A stretch of DNA of 53,210 nucleotides from JBOFMT01 sp051658525 (lineage in GTDB: Bacteria; Bacillota_I; Bacilli_A; Erysipelotrichales; Erysipelotrichaceae), in assembly GCA_051658525.1 (NCBI GenBank), contig JBOFMT010000102.1, positions 1-53,210 on the forward strand, written 5' to 3'. The position numbers and the translations under genes are program-made. The notes below the pieces were generated by a model. The model was not told where the DNA came from and did not search any database. It worked only from the letters and a program-made list of their open reading frames with translations. This document shows, one piece after another, positions 15,407 to 22,923 of the stretch (position 1 is its first letter; every line of letters begins with the position of its first letter).

Positions 15407-15718
15407 ATGTTCTTTCAAAAAAAATCACAATTAACAACCAGAGAGTTACAGGAAAAACTCAAAAATAAGGCAGTCCTTATTGACGTTCGCGAAGTAGGTG
15501 AATATGCAAGTGGACACATTCCGGGTGCCATTAACGTTCCACTTGATATCTTAGCTGTGAAAGTTATGGACGTGGTAGGATCGAAATCGGATGAGGTGAT
15601 TGTACACTGTTTAAGTGGCGGTCGCTCGGCACAAGCAGCACGCATCTTAAAGGATGCAGGATATACCAATGTTCATGACTTTGGTGGGATTCACCGCTAC
15701 GAAGGAGATTTAAAATAA
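15407..15718 (+). CDS. rhodanese-like sulfurtransferase
   Basis: 103-residue single rhodanese domain, cytoplasmic. The LIDVREVGEYASGHIPGAIN motif opens the fold and the active-site loop HCLSGGRS carries the persulfide-forming Cys68. The length fits single-domain PspE/GlpE-like proteins. They move sulfane sulfur between thiols. Two overlapping ATGs exist (15404, 15407); the second has the better 6-base spacing from GGAGGG. It stands alone, with its own promoter containing an inverted repeat and its own terminator. Confidence 0.85.
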   Translation: MFFQKKSQLTTRELQEKLKNKAVLIDVREVGEYASGHIPGAINVPLDILAVKVMDVVGSKSDEVIVHCLSGGRSAQAARILKDAGYTNVHDFGGIHRYEGDLK

Positions 15719-15742
15719 AAAACAGCCGAGGCTGTTTTTTTT
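15718..15742 (+). terminator. terminator of the rhodanese gene
   Basis: AAAAACAGC/GCTGTTTTT stem around CGAG followed by eight Ts. Confidence 0.8.
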
Positions 15743-15766
15743 CGTTCTTTGTTGAAATGTGTTCCC

Positions 15767-15976
15767 TTACGATTTCAATTCTGAACTAATGCGTTGTCGC
15801 ATGACATTAATAAGGTATGCTGTCGCGTCTTCTTTACGAACAAACATCGTATATTCAGAACTATTCCCAATCAAAGCTTCTACTTCAGAAATACTAGACA
15901 CGACTTTTTCTAGTTTCTCCAATACATAGAAACACTCTGTAGCACTGTTTACTTTACTTTTTCTTTTCGATGCCAT
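15767..15976 (-). CDS. small basic protein of unknown function (69 aa)
   Basis: No family recognised. The N terminus is basic (MASKRKSK), followed by a helical stretch (ATECFYVLEKLEKVVSSISEVEALI), a short strand pair (SEYTMFVRK) and a C-terminal helix (EDATAYLINVMRQRISSEL). No membrane segment. GGGAGGG lies 8 bases upstream of the ATG on the minus strand. Its -10 box overlaps a cre-like site, which suggests carbon control. Confidence 0.65.
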   Translation of the reverse strand: MASKRKSKVNSATECFYVLEKLEKVVSSISEVEALIGNSSEYTMFVRKEDATAYLINVMRQRISSELKS

Positions 15977-16002
15977 AATGTTGCCCTCCCAAATATGCTA
16001 TC

Positions 16003-16030
16003 ATTATAGCGCTTTCAAAAAAGGATGAAA
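16003..16030 (-). promoter_or_regulatory. promoter with overlapping cre-like site for the 69-residue gene
   Basis: On the minus strand TATAAT is at 16008-16003 with a weak TTTCAT -35 16 bp upstream. TGAAAGCGCTATAA (16017-16004) matches the cre consensus except at the penultimate base and covers the -10. A second site, TGATAACGATTACA (16071-16084, plus strand), also has a single mismatch. Confidence 0.45.
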
Positions 16031-16104
16031 AGGGGTTTCTTAAAAGTTTTCGTTTTTTTTACATAAAATGTGATAACGATTACAAAATATAACATTTTTC
16101 CAAC

Positions 16105-16160
16105 AAAAAACCCGATTTACGCTCATCCAAGGATAGCGAGAACCGGGTATTTTTTACTGA
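16105..16160 (-). terminator. terminator of the acyltransferase gene
   Basis: On the minus strand ACCCG pairs with CGGGT and CGCT with AGCG, followed by TTTTTTG. The left half overlaps the last codons of the gene. Confidence 0.65.
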
Positions 16161-17157
16161 TTTTTAACCATATTGTTGCGAATGCGATGGAAATAATACA
16201 AGTTAATGTGAACAACATAAGATTGGAAAGCTGTGGGAATAGCATATTTAGTATCGTAATGAATAAGATGTGGAAACCATACAATAAGATTGAACTTCTG
16301 CGCATCCAAAGTGCACAACCACTCGGGAGTTTTAGGTTCCATGTAAGCAGTGTTTGCATTAAGCAGTAAAGTACAGGAATCAAACAGAGGTACATACTTG
16401 TTAAATCATTCATCATTCCGGATTGATATAATAGGGCTGCTTCTACACAAAGGAAAAGCATGCTCACTGCTAGACCAAGGGTTGGTGATAGACGTGGTTT
16501 AGTTTTGGGACGTAGCGCAAACAAAGCTCCCATGGCAAAGAAGAAACACCCAAAGAACAACCCATTGCGTGTAGTTACAAAGATTGCTAGATAGAGCTTT
16601 GTTACTGTACCAAGAATTGGTAGGGATAAAAGCCATGGTTGATAGACGTTACCAAGCATACCGATAAGATAGAGGAATAGTGAGATGTTTAAGGTAAATC
16701 GAAGTCCTTTTTTCGCAATACATAGATAAACCAAGCAACTAGCAAATAGGAGCGCTGGGAAGTACCATAAATGATAATATGTACCCATCAATAATAGATC
16801 GCGAACAAAACGGATCAGTGTGGAAAGATCAAAGCCTCCTTTTAGCCAAGAAACTGCAAGTAGGGGAAGATATATCACAGAGTATCCAAGATACATAAGT
16901 AAGATACGTTTCGCATACTGAAGAACACGATCGCGGTTTTGTGGATGAAGATAGCCAATACTCGAATCTAATTTCAAAAATAGGAAATAGCCACTCGTAA
17001 CAAAGAAAAAGGGAACTGCTAGTCGTGCAAGAATTTGGACCGTAAACAGATGTGCTGGTAGTGAAATTTGCACAAGGGGAGCAGTATGGATGGCGATAAC
17101 AAGGATTGCCATTGTAAATTTCATCAAGTCGATGCTTTGCATTGTTTTTTGTTTCAT
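16123..17157 (-). CDS. membrane acyltransferase (acyltransferase-3 family)
   Basis: 344 residues with about ten transmembrane segments. SIDLMKFTMAILVIAIHT near the N terminus carries the conserved histidine; FFFVTSGYFLFLKL and YYHLWYFPALLFA follow, as in acyltransferase-3 proteins and the membrane half of VanT-type racemases. Such enzymes usually O-acetylate surface polysaccharides or cell-wall components. No extracytoplasmic esterase domain is fused. GAGG precedes the ATG at 8 bases. Monocistronic, so the acceptor is not indicated by neighbours. Confidence 0.8.
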   Translation of the reverse strand: MKQKTMQSIDLMKFTMAILVIAIHTAPLVQISLPAHLFTVQILARLAVPFFFVTSGYFLFLKLDSSIGYLHPQNRDRVLQYAKRILLMYLGYSVIYLPLLAVSWLKGGFDLSTLIRFVRDLLLMGTYYHLWYFPALLFASCLVYLCIAKKGLRFTLNISLFLYLIGMLGNVYQPWLLSLPILGTVTKLYLAIFVTTRNGLFFGCFFFAMGALFALRPKTKPRLSPTLGLAVSMLFLCVEAALLYQSGMMNDLTSMYLCLIPVLYCLMQTLLTWNLKLPSGCALWMRRSSILLYGFHILFITILNMLFPQLSNLMLFTLTCIISIAFATIWLKISKKYPVLAILG

Positions 17158-17211
17158 AGAATCACCTCACTCTTAGTCTACTACAAATAAATAGAAAAGG
17201 AATGGTTTGAT

Positions 17212-17239
17212 TTGTAATTTCGTAAATTTACAGTACACT
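17212..17239 (+). promoter_or_regulatory. promoter of the 75-residue gene
   Basis: TTGTAA (17212-17217), 16-bp spacer, TACACT (17234-17239). Confidence 0.5.
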
Positions 17240-17274
17240 AAAAATAAGCATACCAAAGAAAGTAGGAAATCCAT

Positions 17275-17502
17275 ATGAAAAAAGTCGTAAAGATTACATT
17301 GGATGATGAAAACGGAACCGTTGAATATTCCCAATCTCAAATGAACGGTTTGGATTTGATTAGCTTTGGTGCAATTTTGATCAAAGATGTTGCAGACCAC
17401 ATTCAAGTACCTGAGGAAGAAATCACTCAAGTTATGTTGCAACTCATTAAGAAAAACGCTGCACAAGAGCAGTCAGAAAAAAATCATCCGAATTATAATT
17501 AA
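17275..17502 (+). CDS. small acidic protein of unknown function (75 aa)
   Basis: No family recognised. The N terminus is a beta hairpin (KVVKITLDDENGTVEYSQ), followed by a hydrophobic helix (LDLISFGAILIKDVADHI) and a second helix (EEEITQVMLQLIKKNAA), ending in a polar tail. Probably cytoplasmic. AGGAAA precedes the ATG by 6 bases. It is bounded by its own promoter and a strong terminator. Confidence 0.65.
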   Translation: MKKVVKITLDDENGTVEYSQSQMNGLDLISFGAILIKDVADHIQVPEEEITQVMLQLIKKNAAQEQSEKNHPNYN

Positions 17503-17526
17503 AATCTGAGCAATCAGATTTTTTTT
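17503..17526 (+). terminator. terminator of the 75-residue gene
   Basis: AATCTGA/TCAGATT stem, loop GCAA, then six further Ts. Confidence 0.8.
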
Positions 17527-17574
17527 ATCCGGTATCGCCAAAGTATGATACACTATCCATATGGAGGACATTGT

Positions 17575-17919
17575 ATGAAGTCAGATAAACTTATGTTGGC
17601 ATCCTTTATTGTGGTTGCCATTTATATTGCACTAGCCCCCCTTGTATGGATTTATGGTATCAGCCAACAACAATGGCAGCTAGAAACTTTTATGTTCGCG
17701 TTATTATGTTTGCATAGTATCTTATTAATGTGCGCGTTTGTATTTCATATGCTTGCGTATGCAAAACATACGGTATGGGCATGTGTTACAAGTGGCACCT
17801 TATATAGTGTAGCACTATTCCTATTTCCATTTTCATTGCCAATTCTAGTATTTCCTATTTGTGCTTGTTTTATTGGGATACGAAAACTTAAAAAACAATG
17901 GATCTATAAAATTTCTTAG
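17575..17919 (+). CDS. small four-span membrane protein (114 aa)
   Basis: Four hydrophobic segments: about residues 6-28, 40-62, 68-84 and 85-102. A short basic tail (RKLKKQWIYK) is probably cytoplasmic. No known family. The start at ATG 17575 has GGAGG 8 bases upstream and is chosen over a longer frame opening at 17545 that lacks a ribosome binding site. A terminator follows directly. Confidence 0.6.
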   Translation: MKSDKLMLASFIVVAIYIALAPLVWIYGISQQQWQLETFMFALLCLHSILLMCAFVFHMLAYAKHTVWACVTSGTLYSVALFLFPFSLPILVFPICACFIGIRKLKKQWIYKIS

Positions 17920-17938
17920 CAGCGAAAGCTGCTTTTTT
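17918..17938 (+). terminator. terminator of the 114-residue gene
   Basis: AGCAGC/GCTGCT stem with GAAA tetraloop and T-run, beginning at the stop codon. Confidence 0.8.
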
Positions 17939-17943
17939 GTGGC

Positions 17944-17972
17944 TTGTTTCCCTGTCGTCTACAGTGTAAAAT
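17944..17972 (+). promoter_or_regulatory. promoter of the PHP/MBL pair
   Basis: TTGTTT (17944-17949), 17-bp spacer, TAAAAT (17967-17972). TTTCCCT before and AGGGAA after it form a loose inverted repeat around the spacer. Confidence 0.5.
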
Positions 17973-17995
17973 AGGGAAGAATAGTGAGGGTCCTT

Positions 17996-18868
17996 ATGAT
18001 AGATTTACATATACATAGCAATGCTAGCTTTGATGCTAGTGAATCAATTGATACGATTGTATCCATGGCAAAACAACAAAAGATTACAACGATTGCGATT
18101 TGTGATCACAATGAAGTCGTTGGCTCCTTAGCGGCACAGCAAGCCGACATTGATGTGATTTCTGGAATCGAAATTGATTGTCGTTATCATGACCATATCT
18201 TACATATTCTAGGATATGGCTGTGATTTAACGCGCGATGTATTTCAAACGTGGAAACAAACCTACCAAACAGAACTAAAGCGAATTCAAGCCGTACGTAT
18301 TGCTCAAATCAATGCTCACTTTGGTTTAACGATCCAAGCGAGTGAGGTGATTGCCTATTGTGGTAACGAAGCTTTTACCAACGTGGAGTTGGAACAATAC
18401 ATGTTTGCATGTGTTTCGCATCCTGATTTTATCCCTTACATTAGTGGGGATAAAAAAGATAACCCGATTGCCAATTTCTATTGGGACTATATGGATGTTG
18501 GTAAGCCTTGTTATTGTGAATTAAATTTGGTTGACTTTAACACGGTCAAACAGTGGATTATCGAGGCAGGTGGTGTGGTGATTGTTGCGCATCCAAAGAT
18601 GAACTTAAAAAACGATCCCGCTTTGGTATCCCAGCTCATCGACGAGGGCATTGATGGCTTTGAAGTGTATTGCTCCTATCACAACCGCGAGGATCAAGCC
18701 TTTTATTTAAGCTATTGTCAACAACATGATCTATTACAAACGTGTGGAAGTGATTTTCATGGAGTGACGAAACCAAATATAGCCTTGGGGCAACATGACT
18801 TTCAGGGGGATCATGAACTAATGGTAGCACGCTTGAAAGCGCGTATTGCTTCGAGAACTTATGAATAA
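17996..18868 (+). CDS. PHP-domain phosphoesterase (TrpH/YciV-like)
   Basis: 290 residues, cytoplasmic. Metal-binding PHP motifs in order: DLHIHSNASFD (His5, His7), CDHN (Asp37, His38), Glu59 in SGIEID, HILHILGYG, VAHPKM and the final CGSDFHG. This matches COG0613 proteins such as TrpH/RNase AM, which hydrolyse 3',5'-nucleoside bisphosphates or trim short RNAs; specificity here is inference. I chose ATG 17996 with GAGGG 6 bases upstream over a GTG at 17984 inside that site. It overlaps the next gene by 8 bp. Confidence 0.85.
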   Translation: MIDLHIHSNASFDASESIDTIVSMAKQQKITTIAICDHNEVVGSLAAQQADIDVISGIEIDCRYHDHILHILGYGCDLTRDVFQTWKQTYQTELKRIQAVRIAQINAHFGLTIQASEVIAYCGNEAFTNVELEQYMFACVSHPDFIPYISGDKKDNPIANFYWDYMDVGKPCYCELNLVDFNTVKQWIIEAGGVVIVAHPKMNLKNDPALVSQLIDEGIDGFEVYCSYHNREDQAFYLSYCQQHDLLQTCGSDFHGVTKPNIALGQHDFQGDHELMVARLKARIASRTYE

Positions 18869-19853
18869 ATCAAAGCTTGTTATCCTTGCTAGCTTATTGG
18901 TAGCTAGTGGGCTTTGTTATCATATGGGGGCAATTTGGATACAGAGCAATCGATTGGAACGATTCAATTTTGTTGATGAGGCGGATACTGGCAATCGTGT
19001 GCACTTTCTAAATGTGGGAAATGCCGATGCCATTTTGCTGGAGAGTGAAGGACACTGTGCCTTGATTGATGCGGGAGAAGATAGTGCCTATCCTATAGAG
19101 AAGCCTTGGCTTGACTATCCAGGGTATGAGGATGAAGTAATCTCCTATGTAAAACAAGTTTGTCCAAAGCAAGCGGGCAAAACACAATTGGATTTTGTGG
19201 TGGCAACACATGCACATAGTGATCATATAGGTGGTTTCGCAAAGCTAGCAAGTGATCCATCCATTGCAATCGAAAAAGCTTATGTAAAAGCCTACGATGC
19301 TTCTACTGTAAAGAGCTATGAGCGAGAACGTTGGGATAACCAAGAGGTGTACGATGCCATGATTGCAGCGTTTGCATCACAAAGTACACAAGTTGTCACT
19401 GAGTTAGAGGAAGCCATGCAAATTCACTTGGGTTCCTTCTCGATAGCTTTTTACAATACGCAACAAATGGGAACAAGCTTGGTTGGGGAAAATGAACAGT
19501 CGCTTGGATTGTTGGTAGATGATGGCAACCATAGCATATTCTTAGCTGGTGATATCAATAACTTTGATGGGGATGAGACACAACTTGCAAAACAGTTGCC
19601 AAAGGTTTCTATCCTAAAATTGGGGCATCACGGAGGCTTTGGTTCCACGACATCACAGCTATTAGCTGCACTACAACCGAACATTGCCATTCAAATGGGA
19701 TCGAATACCTTGTCTGGTATCGTAAGAAATCGACTGAGTTATCAAAGTAAAGCAACCGTATTGTCGAGTGTGGACTTGGAGGGTATCGTCATTACACTAC
19801 TACCAGATGAAATCCAGGTGCAAAAAGGGATGCATTTACATCCTGAAAAATAA
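18861..19853 (+). CDS. membrane-anchored or secreted MBL-fold hydrolase (ComEC C-domain-like)
   Basis: 330 residues. An N-terminal hydrophobic segment (residues 5-26) acts as signal anchor without a lipobox. Then the metallo-beta-lactamase fold: FLNVGNADAILLESEG, IDAGE, THAHSDHIGG (metal motif, 116-125), LAGDINN and KLGHHGG. The order and the VGNADA opening resemble the nuclease-like domain of ComEC and related secreted proteins. The gene is coupled to the PHP gene by an ATGAATAA overlap; its own ribosome binding site is weak. Coupling of two phosphoesterase-like enzymes may mean extracellular and cytoplasmic nucleotide turnover, which is inference. Confidence 0.82.
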   Translation: MNKSKLVILASLLVASGLCYHMGAIWIQSNRLERFNFVDEADTGNRVHFLNVGNADAILLESEGHCALIDAGEDSAYPIEKPWLDYPGYEDEVISYVKQVCPKQAGKTQLDFVVATHAHSDHIGGFAKLASDPSIAIEKAYVKAYDASTVKSYERERWDNQEVYDAMIAAFASQSTQVVTELEEAMQIHLGSFSIAFYNTQQMGTSLVGENEQSLGLLVDDGNHSIFLAGDINNFDGDETQLAKQLPKVSILKLGHHGGFGSTTSQLLAALQPNIAIQMGSNTLSGIVRNRLSYQSKATVLSSVDLEGIVITLLPDEIQVQKGMHLHPEK

Positions 19854-19884
19854 TAAAAAGAAGAGTAAGAGCAAAAGATAAAAA

Positions 19885-19904
19885 TTTCACATAATCTTGT
19901 GAAA
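19885..19904. repeat. inverted repeat
   Basis: TTTCACA, 6 bases, TGTGAAA. On the minus strand it is followed by Ts, but no minus-strand gene ends here. It lies just before the promoter of the candidate small RNA and could be an operator. Confidence 0.4.
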
Positions 19905-19911
19905 AAAATAA

Positions 19912-19940
19912 TTTACAAAAAAGCGAGGCTATGGTATGAT
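19912..19940 (+). promoter_or_regulatory. promoter with no coding gene behind it
   Basis: TTTACA (19912-19917), exact 17-bp spacer, TATGAT (19935-19940). It points to a 100-bp stretch ending in a terminator with no ribosome binding site. Confidence 0.55.
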
Positions 19941-19946
19941 TTTTTG

Positions 19947-20049
19947 GCATGATTGTTAAGTTGATATCAAGTTTCCTTCTTGCACTTTCTCATGTATAAA
20001 AAATGACAGAAAAAAACAGCAGCACGGTTACACATACTGCTGTTTTTTT
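19947..20049 (+). ncRNA. candidate small RNA of about 100 nt
   Basis: The stretch starts seven bases after a TATGAT box and ends in a strong intrinsic terminator. Inside, CATGA (19948-19952) can pair with TCATG (19990-19994), enclosing CAAG-tttcctt-CTTG (19968-19982); a TTGATATCAA palindrome at 19961-19970 offers an alternative fold. The pyrimidine loop TTTCCTT could pair with AAGGA-type ribosome binding sites. The only reading frame is a 15-16 residue peptide starting at the transcription start without a ribosome binding site. No known RNA family recognised. Confidence 0.42.
20011..20049 (+). terminator. terminator of the candidate small RNA
   Basis: AAAAAACAGCAG/CTGCTGTTTTTT stem with a 14-base loop and T-run. 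It is 158 bases past the MBL gene stop, so it does not simply belong to that gene. Confidence 0.8.
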
Positions 20050-20082
20050 ATGCTTTTTTCAAAGGTATGAATTCATGATTGC

Positions 20083-20111
20083 TTGACGTGATCTTAGGGA
20101 TTAGCTATACT
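20083..20111 (+). promoter_or_regulatory. promoter of the second peroxidase
   Basis: TTGACG (20083-20088), 17-bp spacer, TATACT (20106-20111). No OhrR-type operator is visible next to it. Confidence 0.75.
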
Positions 20112-20138
20112 AAGGGCAAAGAGAAATGAGGCAATAGT

Positions 20139-20669
20139 ATGGTATATGAATTTGCATTAGAAACAATACAAGGACAATGGAAATCGCTAGAAACGTATCG
20201 AGGACAAGTTTTGCTAGTTGTGAATACGGCTACGGATTGCGATTTAACTCCTCAATACGATGGGCTCCAACAACTATATGAAAAATTTCATGACCAGGGG
20301 TTTGAATTATTGGACGTACCTTGTAATCAGTTTTTTGAACAAGCTCCACTACCAGGATATAAAATTGCCAAGTATTGTGAAGACACCTACGGTGCAACAT
20401 TTGAAACATTTGAAAAAGTAGATGTCAATGGAGCACACGCCAGTGAGTTGTTTGTCTATTTACGTAAGCAAGCACCAACGCCTCAACCCGATGCTTTGCT
20501 CGATGAATTTCTAGCACGATTAGCTAGTTTGGGTCATGTGGTACAAGGTGACGAAATTCAGTGGAACTTTACCAAGTTTTTGATTTCTAGAAGTGGAGAG
20601 GTCATTGCACGATTTGCACCAACCACCTCACCTCAAACCATCGCTGAGGCAATTCAAAACATCTTATAA
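20139..20669 (+). CDS. second glutathione peroxidase-family protein, divergent
   Basis: 176 residues. Peroxidatic Cys34 sits in NTATDCDLTPQY, where the usual CG is CD; VPCNQFFEQAP keeps Cys62 and Gln68 but lacks the Glu after it; QWNFTKFL keeps the Trp-Asn pair. A ~15-residue insertion (PQPDALLDEFLARLASLG) precedes QWNF, as in some longer bacterial members. It probably reduces hydroperoxides at the expense of thioredoxin. It differs clearly from the OhrR-linked peroxidase at 13760 and has its own strong promoter and terminator. Confidence 0.83.
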   Translation: MVYEFALETIQGQWKSLETYRGQVLLVVNTATDCDLTPQYDGLQQLYEKFHDQGFELLDVPCNQFFEQAPLPGYKIAKYCEDTYGATFETFEKVDVNGAHASELFVYLRKQAPTPQPDALLDEFLARLASLGHVVQGDEIQWNFTKFLISRSGEVIARFAPTTSPQTIAEAIQNIL

Positions 20670-20697
20670 AAAGTTGCAGTTTCCTGCAACTTTTTTT
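20669..20697. terminator. bidirectional terminator
   Basis: AAAAGTTGCAG/CTGCAACTTTT stem around TTTC with flanking A- and T-runs, between convergent genes. Confidence 0.82.
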
Positions 20698-21301
20698 ATG
20701 CTATTTCTTCAACTTTACGATCTTTATAGTAGTAGCGAAGATCTTCATCCGTAATGGGACGTAAAACCTTACAAGGGTTACCAACGGCAACCACATTGGC
20801 TGGAATGCTTTTGGTTACAACACTACCAGCTCCAATTACACTGTTTTTACCAATGGTAACGCCGGGATTGACGATGACATTGGCTCCCAACCAAACATGA
20901 TCTTCAATGGTTATCGGAAAAGAAAATTGTTCTCCATGGATTCGCAGATCAGGATGTACAGGGTGACCGGTAACACTTAAGGTAACATTAGGTCCAAACA
21001 TTACATAGTCTCCAATACGAACGCGAATATCATCGATGATAGTCAAATGATAATTAGCGTAAAAGTGTTTTCCAATGCTGATGTTTGTTCCATAAGAATA
21101 ATAGATTGGTGCTTCAATCCAGGCTCCTTCACCAATGGTATCAAACATTTGTTTTAATAGTGCTTGTTTCCTCGTTTCGTCACTTGGAAGGGTTTGATTA
21201 TAAGCAAACATCAAATCCTTGCCTTTACGACGCTCTTCCTCTAAGCCTTCGCAACAATCGGTATAGAGATAACCTTGTTGCATGCGTTGTCTTGTATTCA
21301 T
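20696..21301 (-). CDS. galactoside/maltose O-acetyltransferase-type enzyme
   Basis: 201 residues of the left-handed beta-helix (hexapeptide repeat) acetyltransferase family. A helical N terminus (GYLYTDCCEGLEEERRKGKDLMFAYNQ) matches the maltose acetyltransferase domain; catalytic His113 is in VTGHPVHPDLR as in LacA; the repeats GANVIVNPGVTIGKNSVIGAGSVVTKSIP and VGNPCKVLR close the coil. It transfers acetyl from acetyl-CoA to a sugar hydroxyl in the cytoplasm. It is 12 bp downstream of the pentapeptide-repeat gene with GGAG as ribosome binding site, so the two share an operon. The link to the beta-galactosidase operon 25 kb away is only suggestive. Confidence 0.87.
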   Translation of the reverse strand: MNTRQRMQQGYLYTDCCEGLEEERRKGKDLMFAYNQTLPSDETRKQALLKQMFDTIGEGAWIEAPIYYSYGTNISIGKHFYANYHLTIIDDIRVRIGDYVMFGPNVTLSVTGHPVHPDLRIHGEQFSFPITIEDHVWLGANVIVNPGVTIGKNSVIGAGSVVTKSIPANVVAVGNPCKVLRPITDEDLRYYYKDRKVEEIA

Positions 21302-21313
21302 TGTTTCTCCTTT

Positions 21314-21919
21314 TTAATCGTGAATCGTTAAGCCAAGTAAGGTTGCAAAGTCTAATGCTTGATGAGGATTTACACCTAAGCCTTTGATCGCTTTGAGATC
21401 TATTTGCCATCCTTCAATATTACAACTAGAAACATTCCAACCAACTACAGCAGTCGCTTGAATCCAAAGTTTTTTAAGGTTACATTGATTCCACTGTATG
21501 GGTTTGATGACACATTGTTGAAAACTAGCTTCCTGCATTGAACACTGGTTCCATGTCGTATGCTTCCATTTGTTTTTATGAAAGCTTGTATAGTCTAGGA
21601 TACTCGATGAGAAAACAACATCATTACAGTAGACATCGTCCCAGGTACTACCAATCCACTTGCAGTCTGTAAACACGCAGCGACTAAAGGTAACGTGTTG
21701 CAAGCTTGTTTGGGAAAAATCACAGTTTAGAAACCTACAATCGACAAAATGGGTTTGTTCGATGTGGTTATGTTGGAGTTGTGTTTGTTGGAACAGGCCG
21801 TTGTAAAGTTCAAAGCCTTCAATACGTTCATAAGCATAAACATCATGTTCAACCTTAAAATCAGTTGCGTATGCATCTTCAAGTTGGAATAGGGTAGTAG
21901 CGGATAAGTTTGTATTCAT
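21314..21919 (-). CDS. pentapeptide-repeat protein
   Basis: 201 residues made largely of pentapeptide repeats of form A(D/N)LxX, here with F/C/W-rich variants (HFVDCRFLNCDFSQTSLQHV, TFSRCVFTDCKWI, SFHKNKWKHTTWNQCSMQEA). This builds a right-handed square beta-helix. It is unusually rich in Cys, Trp and Gln. Related proteins include Qnr/MfpA, which mimic DNA and protect gyrase, but length and repeats alone do not show that function. GAGG precedes the ATG; a TATACT -10 on the minus strand lies at 21945-21940. Confidence 0.75.
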   Translation of the reverse strand: MNTNLSATTLFQLEDAYATDFKVEHDVYAYERIEGFELYNGLFQQTQLQHNHIEQTHFVDCRFLNCDFSQTSLQHVTFSRCVFTDCKWIGSTWDDVYCNDVVFSSSILDYTSFHKNKWKHTTWNQCSMQEASFQQCVIKPIQWNQCNLKKLWIQATAVVGWNVSSCNIEGWQIDLKAIKGLGVNPHQALDFATLLGLTIHD

Positions 21920-22050
21920 AAGGACCTCACTCTATGTTCAGTATAGCATGTCTATCTATTTTTTTTATAACGTTTTATACCATGAAACGGGAAAAATAAG
22001 TTATAGTGATAAGGTAGTAGTATCAATCAAAACAAAAAGGAGGGGGAGCG

Positions 22051-22923
22051 ATGATTGAAGTAAGCAACCTCAAAAAGCAATATGGAAAACACGAGGTCTT
22101 GCATGATGTTAGTTTTCAGGTGCATAAAAATGAGATTTATGCTCTGTTAGGAGTTAATGGTGCTGGTAAAACAACAACATTGGAATGCTTAGAAGGATTG
22201 CGTAAAGCGACAGGTGGAAGCATCATGTGTCGTGGTCGTATGGGTGTACAGTTGCAAGTGAGCAGTTTACCTCATCACATCCAAGTCAATGAAGCACTTA
22301 GATTATTTGCAACGTGGAATAAGTGCCAGGTAAATATGGAATTTGTAGAAGTGATGGGCTTAACTGATTTGCTTAAACAGCGTTATGGTACCCTTTCAGT
22401 TGGTCAACAGCGCCGCTTGCATTTGGTACTAGCCAATACGGGTGATCCCGATATTTTAATTTTAGATGAACCTACGGCTGGTCTAGACGTCGAAGCACGA
22501 GCTGCTTTGCATCAGCAACTAAGATTGATGCAAGCGCAAGGAAAAACGATTATTCTTGCTAGTCATGATATGGCAGAGGTCGAGGCTCTTTGTCAGCGTG
22601 TTGCGATTATACACACAGGAAGAGTAGTGTTCGAAGGAACACCAAAGCAATTACAAGCATCACTATTGGAGCAAAAACGACTTTGCATTACTTGGTCAAA
22701 ACCGCTGGATTTCCATACGAATGAATCGGTTGTATTCGAACGCATCGATCAAGGGGTATGTATTTATCAGTGTGCGCATGTTGATGCAGCATTGACTCAA
22801 TTGTTAACACAAGCCAAGTTACAGGGATGTGAAGTCGTACACATTGAGACAAAACTACCAACGCTCGAGGAAAGTTTTCTTCAATTGGCAAAGGGGGATC
22901 ATGATGAACGCTCTATTTTATAG
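22051..22923 (+). CDS. ATP-binding protein of an ABC-2 type exporter
   Basis: 290 residues: Walker A GVNGAGKTT, signature LSVGQQRRLHLVLA, Walker B ILILDEPTAGLD, H-loop ASHDMAEVE. The Q-loop region is short (MGVQLQVSSLP). The C-terminal ~80 residues after EGTPKQLQASL form the extra domain common in drug/antibiotic exporter ATPases of the CcmA/DrrA type. AGGAGGGGG precedes the ATG. It overlaps the permease gene by 20 bp. Export of a hydrophobic compound is the usual inference; the substrate is unknown. Confidence 0.85.
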   Translation: MIEVSNLKKQYGKHEVLHDVSFQVHKNEIYALLGVNGAGKTTTLECLEGLRKATGGSIMCRGRMGVQLQVSSLPHHIQVNEALRLFATWNKCQVNMEFVEVMGLTDLLKQRYGTLSVGQQRRLHLVLANTGDPDILILDEPTAGLDVEARAALHQQLRLMQAQGKTIILASHDMAEVEALCQRVAIIHTGRVVFEGTPKQLQASLLEQKRLCITWSKPLDFHTNESVVFERIDQGVCIYQCAHVDAALTQLLTQAKLQGCEVVHIETKLPTLEESFLQLAKGDHDERSIL

